Shown piece by piece: positions 1 to 6,214 of a DNA stretch of 7,907 nt. Both the position numbers and the translations under genes were made by a program. The DNA comes from Solirubrobacterales bacterium (GTDB lineage Bacteria > Actinomycetota > Thermoleophilia > Solirubrobacterales > Solirubrobacteraceae), in the NCBI GenBank assembly GCA_025964075.1, contig JAOPZQ010000072.1, positions 1 to 7,907 of the forward strand, read 5' to 3'. The first letter of the stretch is position 1. The number at the start of each line of letters is the position of its first letter. The notes beneath the pieces were generated by a model. The model was not told where the DNA came from, did no database searches, and was given only the letters and a program-made list of their open reading frames with translations.

Positions 1-126
1 GACCGCTTCGACCACCCGGCGGGTCCGGTCGGTGTCGAACGTCGCGAACGCGGTGGTCGCCCAGCGGGCTCGGGCGAGCATTGTGCGCGCCCGCGCGGCT
101 CCGGGCGGCTCGGCGGTCTCGATCAC
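1..126 (-). CDS. Aldehyde dehydrogenase family protein, N-terminal fragment (C-terminus beyond window)
   Basis: Only the first 42 codons are present; the gene continues past base 1. It starts with a GTG at 126-124 that overlaps the TGA of the upstream aminotransferase by 4 bases (GTGA), so the two are probably translationally coupled. After a short Pro/Ala-rich start the peptide has an ARARWATTAFATFDTDRTRR-like stretch followed by VVEAV. This is how aldehyde dehydrogenase N-termini read (Ala-rich helix, aromatic, then an R-x-x-x-hydrophobic-x-x-A helix). The F-x-x-F-D-x-x-x-x-x-x-x-V pattern is closer to the CoA-acylating group (EutE/AdhE/SauS type) than to ordinary ALDHs, but the NAD-binding site and catalytic Cys are off-window. 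The likely role is to oxidise the aldehyde made by the neighbouring aminotransferase. The family call is inference from a short fragment and the gene context. Confidence 0.55.
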   Translation of the reverse strand, partial: MIETAEPPGAARARTMLARARWATTAFATFDTDRTRRVVEAV

Positions 127-1421
127 GCGCTCACCGCCTCGCGCGGCGCCGTCGCGACGTCCGCCAGCGCCTGGCCGATCGCCACCGCCGCGCGGTCGAG
201 GATCTCGTCGACGAGGTCGGGGCTCAGCAGGATGCCCGGCTTGAACTGCAGGACGCGCGGGTCGAGCGTCGAGAAGATCGCCCACACGCCGTTCTCGTAC
301 AGGCGCCGCATCACGAGCTTCGCGCCCTGGGGATGGTCGAACTCGAGGCCCATGACGACGCCGTCCTGGCGGATGCCGACCAGCCAGTCCGGATAGGTCT
401 CCTGGATCGCCATGAGCCCGGCGCGGAAGCGCTCTGCGATGTAGTGGACCATCGACCGCACCTCGGGCCGCCCGCAGATCTCGAGCACCTTGAGCGCCAC
501 GATGCAGCCGAGCTCGGCGCCCCCGCCCGTCGAGATGTGGCCGAACCCGTCCTCCTTCAGCCACGCCGAGCACTCCTCCGAGACCACCGTGCAGGCGATC
601 GGGTACATGCCGCCGGTGATCCCCTTGCCGACGATCATGATGTCCGGCTCGATCCCGGCCTTGGCGATGCCCCACATCTCGCCGGTGCGCATCAGCCCCG
701 TCTGCACCTCGTCGGCGATGTAGAGCGCGCCGTAGCGCTCGCACAGCCCCTTCACCGCCTGCAGGTAGCCGGGCTCGGGCAGCGGGAAGCCGTACGTCGC
801 GGGGATCGTCTCGATCACCACGCCGGCGACGTCGCCGCCGCGCAGCGCCTCCTCCATCGCGGCGAGGTCGTTGAACGGCACCTGGACGAACTCGTCCGGG
901 CGGTCGGACAGGAACAGCGTCGAGAAGCGGTCGTCGCCGGCCGCCACCGCCAGCCCGGTGTGCCCGTGGTAGCCCTTGCGGATCGAGACGATCTTCCGGC
1001 GCTGCCGCGTGTGCCGCGCCGTCTTGATCGCGATGTCCGTCGCCTCGCCGCCGCCCGCGCCGTAGATCACACGGCGCATGTTCGGCGTGCACGTCTCGAC
1101 GAGCGCCTCGGCCAGCGCCGTGCGCGCCAGTGCCGGGAAGTGGTGGTTGCCGATGTCGAAGCGGCCCATCGCCTGCTCCAGCACCGCGATCAGCTCCGGA
1201 TTGCGGTGGCCGAGGTTGTACGTGCCCCCGTTCAGATGCAGGTCGATCAGCCGCCGTCCGGCCATGTCCCAGAACAGGTAGCCCTCGCGGCGATCGATGA
1301 CCAGGTCGACGCCGGCGTCCTGCCAGAACCGGGTCTTGTCCGGGTTCCAGAACTCCTCCGACCGGTGAAGGAAGTCCGCCTTGGAGTCGAACGAGAAGAA
1401 GCCGTAGTCGTACAGGGTCAC
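123..1421 (-). CDS. Class III PLP-dependent aminotransferase
   Basis: This 432-residue protein matches the usual 420-460 length of fold-type I, class III (omega) aminotransferases, which move an amino group between an amine or amino acid and a keto acid using pyridoxal phosphate. Numbering from the chosen start: NLGHRNPE near 69-76, a glycine-rich PLP-phosphate loop GAGGGEATD at 121-129, YHGHTG at 151-156 with the cofactor-stacking Tyr, DEVQTGLMRTG at 237-247 (Asp237 binds the pyridine nitrogen), catalytic Lys266 in IVGKGITGG, and STGGGAELGC at 297-306. The loop reads GGGEA rather than the common SGAEA, and GGAELG replaces the usual GGNPLA, suggesting a less-studied subgroup. I chose the GTG at 1421 because GGAGG sits three bases upstream and the protein then opens with TLYDYGFF. 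An in-frame ATG at 1445 would add eight Arg-rich residues but lacks a Shine-Dalgarno. The substrate is unknown; taurine, beta-alanine or another omega-amine are options given the ALDH downstream. Confidence 0.9.
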   Translation of the reverse strand: MTLYDYGFFSFDSKADFLHRSEEFWNPDKTRFWQDAGVDLVIDRREGYLFWDMAGRRLIDLHLNGGTYNLGHRNPELIAVLEQAMGRFDIGNHHFPALARTALAEALVETCTPNMRRVIYGAGGGEATDIAIKTARHTRQRRKIVSIRKGYHGHTGLAVAAGDDRFSTLFLSDRPDEFVQVPFNDLAAMEEALRGGDVAGVVIETIPATYGFPLPEPGYLQAVKGLCERYGALYIADEVQTGLMRTGEMWGIAKAGIEPDIMIVGKGITGGMYPIACTVVSEECSAWLKEDGFGHISTGGGAELGCIVALKVLEICGRPEVRSMVHYIAERFRAGLMAIQETYPDWLVGIRQDGVVMGLEFDHPQGAKLVMRRLYENGVWAIFSTLDPRVLQFKPGILLSPDLVDEILDRAAVAIGQALADVATAPREAVSA

Positions 1422-1460
1422 TCGCCTCCGGCCGGACCGTACCATAAGCGCGGACGCGGA

Positions 1461-1481
1461 CCAACCCTTTTAGGGATTTGG
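1461..1481. promoter_or_regulatory. Imperfect inverted repeat upstream of the aminotransferase (candidate operator)
   Basis: In the 73 bases between the lipoprotein stop and the aminotransferase start, the plus strand reads CCAA-CCCT-TTT-AGGG-AT-TTGG. This is a CCCT/AGGG core with outer CCAA/TTGG arms offset by two unpaired bases. It is an AT-richer island in GC-rich DNA. A loose -10-like TAAAAG occurs inside it on the minus strand. No T-run follows in the transcribed direction, so it does not look like an intrinsic terminator. A repressor or activator site for the aminotransferase/ALDH pair is the simplest reading, but this is inference. Confidence 0.3.
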
Positions 1482-1494
1482 TCTGGAGAAGGCG

Positions 1495-1863
1495 CTAGCC
1501 GGCCGCGGTGAAGGCGGCGGCGCGGCCATAGATCTTGTACAGCTTGAACGGGCCGGCGAACGACTGCCGGCAGTAGCTGGAGATCAGCGTCGTGCCCTGG
1601 CGCTCGCTGAGGACCGGGCCGGTGGCGCCGGGCGCGCCCGCGGAGTCGACCTGGGCGCCGAAGAACGCCCGCATCTGGGCGAGCAGCGTGCGCCGCTCGG
1701 CCGGGTTCTCCCGCCGCCAGTCGTCGCAGCTGGCGGTACGGATTGTCGCGGCGCTCATCGCCGGCGTCGTCGTCGTGCTCGGACGCGAACTCCCGCCGCA
1801 CGCGCTGAGCGCGCCGAGTGCGGAGAAGACTGCGAGCGCGGCGAGCGTCCGCCCGGGCCTCAC
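1495..1863 (-). CDS. Small secreted lipoprotein of unknown function
   Basis: This 122-residue protein starts at a GTG (1863) that overlaps the beta-helix gene's TGA by 4 bases. It opens with MRPGR, a hydrophobic stretch (residues 6-18) and a lipobox LSAC at 19-22, so Cys22 should be lipidated and the protein anchored on the outer face of the membrane. A Ser/Thr linker (24-40) leads to a small domain: C46-x-x-W49, ERR near 56-58, a helix LLAQMRAFFG (60-69), GPVLSERQ (82-89), YC at 97-98 and the C-terminal block FAGPFKLYKIYGRAAAF (102-118). I believe similar C-x-x-W ... YC ... F-x-LYK-x-Y-x-RAA-x-F proteins recur in Thermoleophilia genomes, but that is from memory and no function is known to me. 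C46 and C98 could form a disulfide. A longer reading in the same frame, up to 2253, is a shadow of the beta-helix gene. Confidence 0.75.
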   Translation of the reverse strand: MRPGRTLAALAVFSALGALSACGGSSRPSTTTTPAMSAATIRTASCDDWRRENPAERRTLLAQMRAFFGAQVDSAGAPGATGPVLSERQGTTLISSYCRQSFAGPFKLYKIYGRAAAFTAAG

Positions 1864-3794
1864 GGCGCGGCGGCGGTCTTCGTCCCGGCGCAGGCGGCCG
1901 TCTTGCCGGTGCGGTACAGGCTGCAGAGCCGGGCGCGCTCGTCCGGGTGGGAGGCGAGCCAGCTCGCCGTCGCGCCACGCGCGGCCGTCGTCGCCGCGGC
2001 GCTCGACGGCCCGGGCTTCGGCGGTGTGATGAACCACGGGCACAGCGTCGGGTTGTAGCCGCCGAGCTCGGTCGCGGCGAGGCAGCTCCCGAGCTCGGTC
2101 TCGTTCACGAGGTCCGCCGTGCCGACGCTGGTGCTCGGCGCGGTGCCGTTCGCGCAGCTCGGCAGCGAGTTCGGCGACGTCGTGACGTACTGGCTCGGCG
2201 CCGCGTGGTTGCCGTACCAGCAGTTGCCCGTGTTGCCGAGGAAGCTGTCCCACCAGAAGTCCATGCCGTTCGGCGCGACGGTGCCGTCGGGCGCCACTCC
2301 CATCGTGTTGCCGTAGAAGCGGTTGCCGTAGGAGGTGGAGACCTTCGACGGGTCACAGCCGGTGACCGTCCTGCCGATCACCGGCGAGCAGATCGCGGCG
2401 TCGGGGGCGGCGAACAGCATCGCGCCGCGGCGCCAGTTGTCCCAGAAGTGGTTGTTGCGGATCACGTTGTCGTTCCCGCCCGCGATCCACAGCCCGACGC
2501 CCACCGGCTCGGGCTCCGAGGCCGCGATCAGCGACCCCTTCACGTACGGGTTGAAGTTGTTCGAGCAGAAGTTGTTGTTCTCGATCAGGTCCGAGTCCTG
2601 CGGGAAGCCGGGGTGACCGGGGGACGTGAACACGTCGGTCGTGAACCCGAGCGTGTTGTCGTAGAAGTTGTTGTGGTCGATGTGGGTGGCGTTGCCGTCG
2701 GTCCCGGAGTAGCCGCCCAGGTTGTGGTGGGAATCGCAGAACCGGATCTCCTGGCTGTAGCGGAAGTCCGGGTAGAACCGCCGGTCCCGTTCGACGCCCG
2801 TGTCCGCGCCGGCACCCGGGTACAGGCCGGAGTCGCCGGCGCCGACGGCGTCGCAGTTCTGCATCAGCCCGTGGTCCTCGACGAACGTCAGCACGCCGTA
2901 CTCGCCGGCCCAGTAGGCCTTGAAGCGGTCGAGCAGGTAGCCGTCGGACTCGAGCGCGTAGATGTCGTGCTCGCCCGCGTGGCGAACCGTGACGCCGCGC
3001 AGGACGAAGCCGTCGGCGCGGTCGACGCGAATGCCGACGTCCTTGACCGACCCGCGCGGGCCCCAGTTGCCCGACGCCACGCGCCCGGCGTCGATCACGA
3101 CGTCGTCCGCGCTCACGCCGGAGCCCTCGATCTGCAGGTTGCAGCGGATGCACGGCCCGAGGTTGGGGATGTCGTGCCGGTCAACGAGGGGCGGGCTCGG
3201 GTCCTTGCCCGCGCCGATCGCGCGCCCCATCACCGCGATCAGGTTCTGGTCGTTCGGGCAATGGAACTGGTAGGCGTAGGAGACGGCGCCGGTCTCCCCC
3301 TTGTCGTTGTTGATCAGATAGCGCGCGCAGGCCGGGTCGTGCGTCTTCGCCGCGCGCGCCGTCGGCTCCGTGTAGAGCCCGGGCATGACCACGACGCGGT
3401 CGTCGTTGTGCGAGGCGGTGACCGCGGGCTGGATCTCGTGGTACCGGCACTGCGGGAAGAGCTTGCGGTTGATGCGCAGGAGCAGACGCGCGGCACGGGC
3501 GCTGAGCGCGCGGTGATCGGTGGGGCGGATGTCGTAGCCCCGCCTGCGCGCCCGCTTGATCGACGCTTTCAGCAGCGCGAGCGAGTTGCCCTGGCAGACG
3601 ACCCGCGTGCGGCCCACCTTCGTCCGCTTCAGCGCCGAGGACAGCGAGCGCGCTGCGGGCACGCTGCCTCCCGCGCACGGCGTGATCGAGCAGTCCGGCG
3701 CCGGGTCGGGCCAGTAGGACGCGCGCTCGATGTGCGCCGCCCCCACCGCCGGCACCAGCAACACGACGAGGACCACCCCGATGACCAGTCGCAT
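1860..3794 (-). CDS. Secreted right-handed parallel beta-helix repeat protein
   Basis: This 644-residue protein has a clear Sec signal peptide: MRLVIGVVLVVLLVPAVGAA, cleaved near residue 20. A basic, helical-looking segment (about 50-118) precedes a VVVMPGLYTEP motif (134-144), which typically opens a beta-helix (compare NosD/pectate-lyase-like proteins). From about 175 to 540 there are short repeats with Asn ladders and GV/GL turns, for example CPNDQNLIAV, DVVIDAG, FVLRGVTVRHAG, IDHNNFYDN, LIENNNFCSNN, VIRNNHFWDN and YGNRFYGNTMG. Nineteen Cys in the mature part suggest extracellular disulfides. The C-terminal part (about 560-644) has a Pro/Ala linker and a small ASWLASHPDERARLC segment. No catalytic residues can be assigned, so lyase, glycan-binding and structural roles all remain open. 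The ATG at 3794 was chosen because the signal peptide starts there; the frame stays open to 3902, but that extension would bury the signal. There is no good Shine-Dalgarno. It overlaps the downstream lipoprotein gene by 4 bases, so the two probably act together in the envelope. Confidence 0.85.
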   Translation of the reverse strand: MRLVIGVVLVVLLVPAVGAAHIERASYWPDPAPDCSITPCAGGSVPAARSLSSALKRTKVGRTRVVCQGNSLALLKASIKRARRRGYDIRPTDHRALSARAARLLLRINRKLFPQCRYHEIQPAVTASHNDDRVVVMPGLYTEPTARAAKTHDPACARYLINNDKGETGAVSYAYQFHCPNDQNLIAVMGRAIGAGKDPSPPLVDRHDIPNLGPCIRCNLQIEGSGVSADDVVIDAGRVASGNWGPRGSVKDVGIRVDRADGFVLRGVTVRHAGEHDIYALESDGYLLDRFKAYWAGEYGVLTFVEDHGLMQNCDAVGAGDSGLYPGAGADTGVERDRRFYPDFRYSQEIRFCDSHHNLGGYSGTDGNATHIDHNNFYDNTLGFTTDVFTSPGHPGFPQDSDLIENNNFCSNNFNPYVKGSLIAASEPEPVGVGLWIAGGNDNVIRNNHFWDNWRRGAMLFAAPDAAICSPVIGRTVTGCDPSKVSTSYGNRFYGNTMGVAPDGTVAPNGMDFWWDSFLGNTGNCWYGNHAAPSQYVTTSPNSLPSCANGTAPSTSVGTADLVNETELGSCLAATELGGYNPTLCPWFITPPKPGPSSAAATTAARGATASWLASHPDERARLCSLYRTGKTAACAGTKTAAAP

Positions 3795-3802
3795 GCGCCG
3801 GA

Positions 3803-3808
3803 ATAATG
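3803..3808 (-). promoter_or_regulatory. Candidate extended -10 element for a leaderless beta-helix mRNA
   Basis: On the minus strand TGG-CATTAT lies just ahead of the beta-helix ATG. CATTAT keeps the key A2, A5 and T6 of TATAAT and is preceded by a TGn extension. A start site about seven bases downstream would fall two bases before the ATG at 3794, giving an essentially leaderless mRNA. This would fit the lack of a Shine-Dalgarno there. There is no recognisable -35 at 17 bases. The call is weak and rests on pattern alone. Confidence 0.3.
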
Positions 3809-3832
3809 CCACCGCCGCCGCCGTCGCGCTCC

Positions 3833-3851
3833 AGCACCAAGAAACGGTGCT
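3833..3851. repeat. Perfect 6-bp inverted repeat in the mntP-like/beta-helix gap
   Basis: AGCACC and GGTGCT flank a 7-base spacer. On the minus strand it lies about 80 bases after the stop of the MntP-like gene and 39 bases before the beta-helix start. No U-run follows it in the direction of transcription (a short TTTC follows only on the plus strand), so it is a poor intrinsic terminator for the upstream gene. It may be a protein-binding site or a weak hairpin separating the two transcription units. The remaining bases of this 134-base gap show no gene. Confidence 0.35.
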
Positions 3852-3928
3852 TTCAGTGCCCGCGCGCGTCGCCGGCCGACCCGGTGCCGACGGTCCGCCC
3901 AATCGCCCCCCGAACCGGCGACCGCTTC

Positions 3929-4465
3929 TTACGTCCCCAGCCCCATCCCCAGCACGCTGGCCATGACAACGAGCGCTACACCGGTCAGGACATCAGAGCG
4001 GATGCGAATGAAGCGGGCGGCTGCTCGCCCGAGTTGCAACCCGACGAACGACGTGAGCGCCGTGATGGCGCCGAAGATCGGGGCCGCGAGCCACGGGGAG
4101 AACCCGAGCAAGCCCAGGCTCGTGCCGGCGACGACATTGTCCAGGCTCAGCGGCAGGGGAAGGCCGAACAGCGCCCACGGTCGATCGTAGTCCTCGGGCG
4201 CTGCGGTGCGCCACGCATGCGCGAGGAGGTACAGACCGTACGCACCCAGGGCGATCGCCCCGACATATTCGGCGGTCGAGCCGATCCTGCGATCCAAGTA
4301 GCGTCCCAGGAGGATGCCCACCAGTGGCGCGACGGCATCCCAGAACCCGAACGCCAAGGCCACCTGCCCGGCACGGCGCCACTCGAGCCGAAGCGCCCCA
4401 AGCGCGATCGCCGTTCGGAAGTTGTCCAAGCTGAGGACGAACCCGAGGATGAGGAGATCGCTCAC
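3929..4465 (-). CDS. MntP-like six-helix metal efflux/transport protein
   Basis: This 178-residue integral membrane protein has about six hydrophobic helices (roughly 4-22, 34-54, 66-84, 101-120, 124-144, 156-176). The two halves are an internal repeat, each beginning with an SLDN motif: LSLDNFRTAIALG at 11-23 and LSLDNVVAGTSLG at 106-118. This is the MntP (YebN) layout of about 188 residues, where the equivalent first- and fourth-helix aspartates are needed for manganese export. FGFWDAVAPLVGILLG (39-54) also matches the MntP second helix. The differences are Asn after each Asp, where E. coli MntP has Ala, and a short acidic loop (EDYD, 91-94) between the halves. The GTG at 4465 is the only plausible start after the previous gene, with a weak GGGACGAG ahead of it. 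It lies 44 bases after the PQQ dehydrogenase and is probably cotranscribed with it. The ion is not determined by sequence: Mn2+ is the default, and a role linked to the dehydrogenase metal is a guess. I saw no yybP-ykoY-type riboswitch in the short gap. Confidence 0.8.
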   Translation of the reverse strand: MSDLLILGFVLSLDNFRTAIALGALRLEWRRAGQVALAFGFWDAVAPLVGILLGRYLDRRIGSTAEYVGAIALGAYGLYLLAHAWRTAAPEDYDRPWALFGLPLPLSLDNVVAGTSLGLLGFSPWLAAPIFGAITALTSFVGLQLGRAAARFIRIRSDVLTGVALVVMASVLGMGLGT

Positions 4466-4509
4466 GGGCTCGTCCCGGTCGCCTGCGATGTCGACGCTGG
4501 AGGCTGCAG

Positions 4510-6201
4510 CTACTCCTCCGGCAGCGCGAAGACGAAGAGAGCGTCTCCATGGGGCGCCCCGAACATCCCGGGCAGGAAGCCTTCCACCCAAGATCCCCAC
4601 CCGACCGGGACGGCGATGTACTGCCTTCCGTCGATGCTGTAGGTGGTTGGGCTGCTGTGGTGACCGCTTCCCGTCTGGAACTGCCACAACAGCTCCCCGG
4701 TGCGGGCGTCGAATGCGTTGAACTCTCCCGTAGGCTCGCCGGCGAACACGAGGTCGCCGCCCGTCGCCAGCACCGACGCGCACATCGGCACGTCGTTGCT
4801 CCAGCGCCACACCTCTTCGCCCGTGGACGGATCGAAGGCGCTCACGGACCCTCCCATGTCCTTCGAGTCCACGACGACGCCCGCTCCCCAGTACGGGATG
4901 CCCTCCTTGAACTCCCGGTGGCGCAGCGTGATCTCCGCTCCGACATCCTGCACGGGGACGTAGAAGAGCTGCGTTCTGGGGCTGTACGCCGCGTGTGTCC
5001 ATTCCTTGGCGCCTCCCGGCCCCGGCCAGAACCTGACCGGCTCCCCCTCGTTGTCGGGGTACACCTTGGCCGTCACCTTGCCGTTGGCGTCGATCTCGCC
5101 CCACGTGATCCGGTCGACGAAAGGCGTGACGCGGACCAGCTCACCGTTCGTGCGATCCAGGACGAAGAAGTACCCGTTCTTGTCGAAGTGCGCCAGCAAC
5201 TTGCGCCCGTCCGAGTCGAACAGGATGTGCTCCATGTTGCTGTCGTAGTCCCACACGTCGTGCGGGTTGTACTGGTAGTGCCACCGAATTTCCCCGTTGT
5301 CGGGGTCCACGGCGATCAAGGAGTCGGTGAAGAGGTTGTCGCCCTCGCGGACGGCCCCGTCGAAGTCGGGCGACGGGTTGCCGGTCCCCCAGTACATGAG
5401 ATTGAGCTCGGGGTCGAATGTGCCGGTGACCCAGCAGTTGCCGCCACCTCGTGCCCAGGCTTCACCATCCGCCGGCCACGTGTCCGACCCCGGCTCGCCA
5501 GGCTTCGGCACGGTGTACGTTCGCCAGGCGTGCCGGCCGGTGTCGATCTCGAAGGCGTCGAGGTGCCCGCGCACCCCGAACTCCCCACCCGAGCTCCCGA
5601 CGATGACCAGGTCCTTCACGACCAGGGGAGCGACCGTACCGCTCTCACCGGCCCGGACATCACCGTACGTCATGTCCCAGACACACTCGCCGGTTTCGGC
5701 GTCGAGCGCGAGCACATGGGCGTTCAGGGTGACGACGAAGACCTTCCCGTTCGCCACGGCCACGCCCCGGTTCACGTTACCGCAGCACAGCCCCGTGTCG
5801 GACGGGATCGCATGCTTGTACCGCCAAAGCTCCTGCCCCGTCCGGCCGTCGAGGGCCCAGACCCAACCATCCCAGCCCGAGACGTACATGACTCCGTCCA
5901 CCACGAGCGGGGCGGCCTCGAACGCGTACGTCGACGGACCCGTGTACACGCCGGAGGCGCCGGCCTGGAACACCCACGCGGGCGTGAGGCGCCTAACGGT
6001 CTCCGTGTCGATCTGGTCCAGGGGGCTGTAGCGTTGCCCGTCGTAGGCGCCGTAGTAGGTGAGCCAGTTCTGCGGCTCCGACCGGGCCTGACGAATCCGG
6101 TCGTACGTGACGTCCCGGACCACCGGCGGCGCCTTCCCGACTACGCCGCTCAAAGATGACTGGCGGACGGCATGCCCTGCATCTACGTACCCTGCGGCCA
6201 T
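4510..6201 (-). CDS. PQQ-dependent methanol/ethanol-family dehydrogenase, predicted lanthanide type
   Basis: This 563-residue quinoprotein has an eight-bladed beta-propeller with repeated ALDxxTGxxxW docking motifs (for example ALDGRTGQELW at 116-126 and AFDARTGELLW at 497-507). Active-site residues by comparison with methanol dehydrogenase: vicinal disulfide C139-C140 in DTGLCCGNVNRG, metal ligand E207 in GSSGGEFGVRG, stacking W257, metal ligand N275 in GTGNPSPD, catalytic D318 in HDVWDYD, and K341 near the cofactor. D320, two residues after the catalytic Asp, is the extra ligand found in lanthanide-dependent XoxF/ExaF/PedH enzymes; calcium-type MxaF has Ala there. There is no cytochrome c domain. 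The start is the ATG at 6201, six bases after a strong AAAGGAG; a GTG at 6204 is also in frame. The N-terminus MAAGYVDAGHAVRQSSLSG is not a Sec or Tat signal, which is odd for a family that is normally exported. It follows the cupredoxin-like gene by 13 bases and precedes the MntP-like gene. It should oxidise an alcohol to an aldehyde; the substrate and electron acceptor are unknown. Confidence 0.9.
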   Translation of the reverse strand: MAAGYVDAGHAVRQSSLSGVVGKAPPVVRDVTYDRIRQARSEPQNWLTYYGAYDGQRYSPLDQIDTETVRRLTPAWVFQAGASGVYTGPSTYAFEAAPLVVDGVMYVSGWDGWVWALDGRTGQELWRYKHAIPSDTGLCCGNVNRGVAVANGKVFVVTLNAHVLALDAETGECVWDMTYGDVRAGESGTVAPLVVKDLVIVGSSGGEFGVRGHLDAFEIDTGRHAWRTYTVPKPGEPGSDTWPADGEAWARGGGNCWVTGTFDPELNLMYWGTGNPSPDFDGAVREGDNLFTDSLIAVDPDNGEIRWHYQYNPHDVWDYDSNMEHILFDSDGRKLLAHFDKNGYFFVLDRTNGELVRVTPFVDRITWGEIDANGKVTAKVYPDNEGEPVRFWPGPGGAKEWTHAAYSPRTQLFYVPVQDVGAEITLRHREFKEGIPYWGAGVVVDSKDMGGSVSAFDPSTGEEVWRWSNDVPMCASVLATGGDLVFAGEPTGEFNAFDARTGELLWQFQTGSGHHSSPTTYSIDGRQYIAVPVGWGSWVEGFLPGMFGAPHGDALFVFALPEE

Positions 6202-6207
6202 CACCTG

Positions 6208-6214
6208 CTCCTTT
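6208..6214 (-). promoter_or_regulatory. Strong ribosome binding site fixing the PQQ dehydrogenase start
   Basis: AAAGGAG lies immediately after the TAG of the cupredoxin-like gene and six bases before the ATG at 6201. It is the best Shine-Dalgarno in the window. It decides the start, and therefore the conclusion that the dehydrogenase has no signal peptide. Its contact with the upstream stop codon suggests coupled translation of the two genes. Confidence 0.8.

Noticed and set aside
81..1511. Plus-strand open frame of 476 codons opposite the aminotransferase
   Set aside because: Arg/His/Asp-rich antisense shadow; the minus strand carries all class III aminotransferase motifs.
1818..3806. Long plus-strand open frame of 662 codons opposite the beta-helix gene
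   Set aside because: Arg/Ala/Val-rich, low-complexity translation with no domain; a GC-rich antisense shadow of a clearly recognisable minus-strand gene.
3929..4465. TerC-family identity for the membrane protein because of the DN motifs
   Set aside because: TerC proteins are longer with different helix spacing; the two-repeat, six-helix, 178-residue layout fits MntP better.
4466..4509. yybP-ykoY manganese riboswitch ahead of the MntP-like gene
   Set aside because: The gap is only 44 bases and shows no sign of the conserved loops; too short for the aptamer.
4466..5104. N-terminal extension of the MntP-like reading frame up to 5104
   Set aside because: The extension overlaps the dehydrogenase in another frame and reads as low-complexity Arg/Gly; the membrane protein begins cleanly at the GTG at 4465.
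4549..6159. Plus-strand open frame of 536 codons opposite the PQQ dehydrogenase
   Set aside because: Antisense shadow of a gene with a full set of quinoprotein active-site residues.
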